64,000 bases of DNA, from assembly GCF_902859645.1 (NCBI RefSeq), contig NZ_CADIJR010000023.1:1-64000 (forward strand). Direction: 5' to 3'. The notes below the pieces were generated by a model that was given only the letters and a program-made list of their open reading frames with translations, ran no database searches and was not told where the DNA came from. The translations under genes and the position numbers were made by a program. Positions 61,010 through 64,000 of the stretch are shown piece after piece; positions within the stretch are counted from its first letter, which is position 1, and each line of letters opens with the position of its first letter. This DNA comes from Achromobacter insuavis. Lineage in GTDB: Bacteria > Pseudomonadota > Gammaproteobacteria > Burkholderiales > Burkholderiaceae_B.

Positions 61010-62112
61010 AACACGTGGCGGATGCCGACGCCGGCCGCGGTGCTCTTGAGGCCGTCGATGAACGCGTAGTCCTTGCCGTACGAACCATAGGCGTACAGGT
61101 TGGTGCGCTTGGACAGGTCGTAGGTGTAGCCCACGCTCCAGACGTTCATGTTGGCGTCGCCGCCGGTCAGGCGGTCATTGGACGGCGAGACGTGTTGCCA
61201 CGAGGTGAACACGCTGCTGGCGCCGCCGATCGGGAAGGTGGCGCCGAGCATGTAGGCGTTGGCCTTGAAGCCGTCCACGTAGCGGTTGGTGCCAAACTCG
61301 TCGCTGAAGGGCGTGCCAGCCGGCAGGTCCTGGCCGACGAACCAGCCGTCGGTGGTGCGGCCGTAGGCGGCGGCCAGCTTCACCACTTCCAGGTCGTACG
61401 ACGCACCGATGGCGTATTGGCGCGGCGTCGCGCCGTGGTCGATCGAGCCGCGGTTCGAGCCGTTGAGCTGGTCGTAGGTCAGGGTGACGTTGACCGGGCC
61501 CTCGACGTAGCGCAGGCCGGCGGTGATGCCGCGCGAGTTGTCGTTGGTGCGGAAATGGGTTTCGTCGCTGTTGGTATCGTCGACGTTGAAGGAATAGCCC
61601 GCGGCGAACTGGAAGCCGCTCATCGAGGGGCTGCGATACATGATCATGTTGTCCCAGCGCATGGTGTTGGCCGCGCTGAAACCCAGGCCCAGGTTCGATT
61701 GGGTGTAGCTGGTGTAGAAGGGGTCGATATCGGCCAGGTAGTTCGAGCCGACGGTGGCCTGGCGGCCGAATTCGATCGTGCCCCAGGCGTCGTTGGCCAG
61801 CCCGAGGGTGGCCTGGCGGCCGAACAGGCGGCCGCTCTGGCCGCGGGTGCCGTTGCCCGAATCGAAACCGCTTTCCAGCGTGAACACGGCGCGCAGGCCA
61901 TCGCCCAGGTCTTCGGATCCGCGCAGGCCCCAGCGGGAGCCGGCCTGGATGCCGTTGATCATGCCGAGCTTGCTGCCGTCATAGCCACTGCCCTTGATCT
62001 TGTTGTAGCCAATGCCGGTGTCGATGACACCATAGAGAGTGACTGACGTTTCTGCCTGAGCGACGCCTGCAAAAGTGGTCAACATTGCGGCTGCGAGCAG
62101 CGTCTTTTTCAT
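61006..62112 (-). CDS. outer-membrane general porin (Gram-negative porin family)
   Basis: A 368-residue 16-strand trimeric porin. The signal peptide MKKTLLAAAMLTTFAGVAQA is cleaved before ETSVTLYGVIDTGIGY, the standard betaproteobacterial porin N-terminus. The constriction-loop region contains GRQATVGSNYLADIDPFY, and the C-terminus ends GVGIRHVF with the terminal Phe needed for BAM assembly. It allows diffusion of small hydrophilic solutes. It is a close paralogue of the porin at 62407-63603 and lies downstream of it on the same strand, with a terminator between. The AAGGAG ribosome site is clear. Confidence 0.95.
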   Translation of the reverse strand: MKKTLLAAAMLTTFAGVAQAETSVTLYGVIDTGIGYNKIKGSGYDGSKLGMINGIQAGSRWGLRGSEDLGDGLRAVFTLESGFDSGNGTRGQSGRLFGRQATLGLANDAWGTIEFGRQATVGSNYLADIDPFYTSYTQSNLGLGFSAANTMRWDNMIMYRSPSMSGFQFAAGYSFNVDDTNSDETHFRTNDNSRGITAGLRYVEGPVNVTLTYDQLNGSNRGSIDHGATPRQYAIGASYDLEVVKLAAAYGRTTDGWFVGQDLPAGTPFSDEFGTNRYVDGFKANAYMLGATFPIGGASSVFTSWQHVSPSNDRLTGGDANMNVWSVGYTYDLSKRTNLYAYGSYGKDYAFIDGLKSTAAGVGIRHVF

Positions 62113-62147
62113 CCGTGGAACTCCTTGCTGTAGAGGGAAAAAATAAA

Positions 62148-62186
62148 GGGAACAACACGTTGAGCATGACGCCCAACGTGGTTCCC
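62148..62186 (-). promoter_or_regulatory. 5'-leader stem-loop of the first porin
   Basis: On the minus strand GGGAAC, ACGTTG, an 11-nt loop, CAACGT and GTTCCC form a two-part stem-loop just upstream of the porin ribosome site. The second porin has a counterpart with the same GGGAAC/GTTCCC base, suggesting an mRNA-stabilising or regulatory leader. Confidence 0.5.
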
Positions 62187-62330
62187 AGCCCCTAGTGTAG
62201 GTCAAAAAGTCCTATTTCCTGGCAAAAACCGTGATTTTCTGTCTATTTGTATCGTGAGAGGGGCGGCCACTCGTCGTTGAAAAACCGGGCAAACGGGCCA
62301 GGGCGCCGCGCGTCGTCGCAGGCCGAAGCC

Positions 62331-62363
62331 AAAAAAAACCGCCACGGAGCGGATCCGTGGCGG
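62331..62363 (-). terminator. intrinsic terminator of the second porin gene
   Basis: On the minus strand CCGCCACGGA, loop TCCGC, TCCGTGGCGG form a perfect 10-bp stem followed by eight T residues. It ends the upstream porin transcript (gene at 62407-63603), keeping the two porins as separate units. Confidence 0.92.
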
Positions 62364-62406
62364 TGTCGCGCGCGTGGCGCCGGCAGGGCCGGCCCGGCGT
62401 GGATGC

Positions 62407-63603
62407 TTAGAACAGGTGGCGCAAGCCGACGCCGCCAGCGGTGCTCTTCAAGCCTTCGATGAAGGCGTAGTTCTTGCCGTACGAACCATAGGCGTAAACC
62501 ATGGTGCGCTTGGACAGGTCGTAGGTGTAGCCCACGCTCCAGACGTTCATGTTGGCGTCATCGCCGGTCAGCTTGTCGTTGGACGGCGAGACATGCTGCC
62601 ACGAGCCGAACAGGTTGCTCATGCCGTCCAGCGGCAGGGTCGCGCCCAGCATGTAGGAGTTGGCCTTGAAGCCGGCCGCGTAGTGGAAGGTGCCCAGCTG
62701 GTCGTTGACCGCCGTGTTGGCCGCCAGGTCCTGGCCGACGAACCAGCCGTCGGTGGTGCGGCCATAGGCGGCGGCCAGCTTCAGCACTTCGAGGTCGTAG
62801 GAGGCCGCCACGGCGTACTGGCGCGGCGTGACGGAGTGGTCGAATTCGGCCGGCTTGCCGGCGACCATGACAGGGTCGCCATCGGCGTCGAGCTGGCGCG
62901 CCGAGTTCGAGCTGTTGAGCTGGTCATAGGTCAGCGAGACGTTCAGCGGGCCTTGGACGTAACGCAGGCCGGCGGTGATGCCGCGCGCGTTGTCGCCGGT
63001 GCGGAAGCCGCTCTGGTTCTTGTCGGTGCTGTCGGCGTTGAAGGAATAGCCCAGGGCGAACTGGAAGCCGTCCGACCAGGCGCTGCGGTACATGACCATG
63101 TTGTCCCAGCGCATGGTGTTGGCGGCGCTGAAGGAAGTGCCGATGTTGGCCTGGGTGAAGCTGGTGTAGAAGGGGTCGATATCGCCCAGGAAGGTGCCGC
63201 CGACGGTGGTCTGGCGGCCGAATTCCAGCGAGCCCCAGCTGTCGTTGGCCAGGCCGATGGTGGCCTGGCGGTTGAACAGGCGGCCTTGTTGGGACGTGCC
63301 GTTGCCCGAGTCGAAGCCGCTTTCGACCGTGAACATGGCGCGCAGGCCGTCGCCCAGGTCTTCGGAGCCGCGCAGGCCCCAGCGCGAGCCGGACTGGACG
63401 CCGTTGATCATGCCGATGCGGCTGGCGCCGACGTCGACGGCGCGGGGCGCGCCGGTGATGGGGTCGGTCGCGTTGACCGAGCCGGACACCTTGTTGTAGC
63501 CGATGCCGGTGTCGATGACGCCATAGAGGGTGACCGAGGTTTCAGCCTGGGCCGCGCCGGCAAGAGTGGTCAACATGGCGGCCGCGAGCAGCGTCTTTTT
63601 CAT
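62407..63603 (-). CDS. outer-membrane general porin (paralogue)
   Basis: A 398-residue porin with the signal peptide MKKTLLAAAMLTTLAGAAQA and mature start ETSVTLYGVIDTGIGY, nearly identical to its neighbour. Compared with the 368-residue copy it has extra residues near the N-terminus (SVNATDPITGAPRAVDVGAS, an extra external loop) and a longer loop around SARQLDADGDPVMVAGKPAEF. It ends GVGLRHLF with the terminal Phe. The two copies look like an old tandem duplication with loop divergence, so they may differ in pore selectivity or phage and antibody recognition. Confidence 0.95.
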   Translation of the reverse strand: MKKTLLAAAMLTTLAGAAQAETSVTLYGVIDTGIGYNKVSGSVNATDPITGAPRAVDVGASRIGMINGVQSGSRWGLRGSEDLGDGLRAMFTVESGFDSGNGTSQQGRLFNRQATIGLANDSWGSLEFGRQTTVGGTFLGDIDPFYTSFTQANIGTSFSAANTMRWDNMVMYRSAWSDGFQFALGYSFNADSTDKNQSGFRTGDNARGITAGLRYVQGPLNVSLTYDQLNSSNSARQLDADGDPVMVAGKPAEFDHSVTPRQYAVAASYDLEVLKLAAAYGRTTDGWFVGQDLAANTAVNDQLGTFHYAAGFKANSYMLGATLPLDGMSNLFGSWQHVSPSNDKLTGDDANMNVWSVGYTYDLSKRTMVYAYGSYGKNYAFIEGLKSTAGGVGLRHLF

Positions 63604-63634
63604 CCGGAGAACTCCTTGAGTGGGGAAAAACAAC

Positions 63635-63671
63635 GGGAACGACGGGGGGGCGTGCTGCCCGCGTTGTTCCC
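63635..63671 (-). promoter_or_regulatory. 5'-leader stem-loop of the second porin
   Basis: On the minus strand GGGAAC and GTTCCC pair at the base, with ACG/CGT continuing the stem around a GC-rich loop. It lies just inside the predicted transcript start and matches the leader structure of the neighbouring porin in position and base sequence. Confidence 0.5.
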
Positions 63672-63680
63672 GGTTGCCTG

Positions 63681-63710
63681 TGTAGATTGCACTCAAGCAT
63701 TCTCAGTCAA
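63681..63710 (-). promoter_or_regulatory. sigma-70 promoter of the second porin
   Basis: On the minus strand TTGACT (63705-63710), an 18-bp spacer and TCTACA (63681-63686) form a fair sigma-70 promoter. Transcription would start near 63674, just before the leader stem-loop. Confidence 0.5.
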
Positions 63711-63727
63711 CCGTCACGCATTTCCGG

Positions 63728-64000
63728 TCATCTGCGGCGATTGTCGGACCGATTGACGGGAGCGGAATCGGCCCCGGTGACGCGGTTTCGCAACAGGGCC
63801 GCGGCCGCCCATTCGCCGCTGTGGGCCGCGCCGTCGGTGGTGGGCATGGCCAGGTAATCGCCGGCCAGCACCACCGGGTCGGCGTCGCGCCATTGCCGGC
63901 GGTAATCACGGATGGCGCGCGCCCGGCCGACCGCCGACAGGGGCTCGGCCGCCGGCCAGCGGCAGAAATGGGTGAAGTCGATGCGGCCGACCAGGCCGGG
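63728..64000 (-). CDS. FAD-dependent oxidoreductase, C-terminal part
   Basis: Only the last 90 residues are in the window; the gene continues past 64000. The visible part ends with VVLAGDYLAMPTTDGAAHSGEWAAAALL, the typical C-terminal FAD-contacting segment of amine-oxidase/protoporphyrinogen-oxidase-type flavoproteins (LAGDY, then a Ser-Gly helix). A non-conserved Arg/Asn-rich tail follows to the TGA stop. It precedes the porin gene by 124 bp on the same strand. The substrate cannot be judged from this fragment. Confidence 0.75.
   Translation of the reverse strand, partial: PGLVGRIDFTHFCRWPAAEPLSAVGRARAIRDYRRQWRDADPVVLAGDYLAMPTTDGAAHSGEWAAAALLRNRVTGADSAPVNRSDNRRR

Noticed and set aside
63703-63909. 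68-codon minus-strand frame near the right end
   Set aside because: It is out of frame with the clear flavoprotein C-terminus ending at 63728, which reads through to the window edge.
1-64000. CRISPR arrays, tRNA/rRNA genes, insertion sequences, prophage or integration sites
   Set aside because: No regularly spaced repeats, cloverleaf-like sequences, transposase, integrase or phage proteins were seen.

Overview
This is a high-GC (well above 60 %), densely packed chromosomal window from a betaproteobacterium, most likely of the family Alcaligenaceae (Achromobacter or a non-classical Bordetella). The clues are a Bug-type tricarboxylate receptor and a TctAB permease pair, numerous LysR/AraC/MarR/ArsR regulators divergent from single metabolic or efflux genes, and two Bordetella/Achromobacter-style general porins. 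No rRNA, tRNA, CRISPR array, insertion sequence or phage gene was seen. About 60 protein genes are supported, including one 49-residue lipoprotein; the first and last genes are cut by the window edges.

Layout. 1-9.5 kb: the end of a MocR-type regulator, a class II aldolase, a LysR/2-hydroxyacid dehydrogenase pair, an MFS pump divergent from an ArsR-rhodanese regulator, a 3-hydroxyisobutyrate-dehydrogenase-like enzyme, an acetyltransferase and an alpha/beta hydrolase. 9.5-20 kb: a BisC-like molybdoenzyme, a DapA-family aldolase with a Bug receptor, a GIY-YIG/HTH gene pair behind a promoter with paired operators, an MFS exporter and a PchR-type AraC regulator sharing a Fur box, a second MFS pump, a stand-alone ClpP, and an ArsR/SRPBCC operon. 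20-31 kb: a GAF-GGDEF diguanylate cyclase, a chemoreceptor with a sigma-28 promoter, TctBA, a flavin monooxygenase/AraC pair, and D-tartrate dehydratase with its LysR regulator. 31-36.8 kb: small enzymes, SUI1, and an aldo-keto reductase region that keeps the E. coli yafC-dkgB arrangement.

36.8-45.8 kb is an assimilatory nitrate/nitrite locus: a molybdopterin nitrate reductase fused to a CysJ-like flavoprotein reductase on one strand, and nirB-nirD-nasR (NIT-ANTAR antiterminator) on the other. Between them lie two divergent sigma-54 promoters flanking one NtrC-type site. Each promoter is followed by a short leader with an intrinsic terminator, and both leaders carry a nearly identical 13-nt element whose predicted loop meets the ANTAR A1/G4 rule. 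The layout predicts joint control by nitrogen limitation (NtrC) and nitrate (NasR).

45.8-56 kb: a metallophosphoesterase divergent from a MarR-GNAT fusion with two 13-bp palindromic operators; a Pho box ahead of a tiny lipoprotein and a Tat-exported phospholipase C; an operon of an RcsB-like response regulator, a pentapeptide-repeat protein and a DUF2252 protein, facing a degenerate EAL protein across a gap with an RcsB-box-like palindrome; and an orphan GvpU homologue. 56-64 kb: a WYL regulator/GST pair, a ParB/Srx-domain lipoprotein, a second ArsR-rhodanese regulator with a neighbouring MFS pump, an AraC regulator, two tandem porins with matching 5'-leader stem-loops, and the end of a flavin oxidoreductase.
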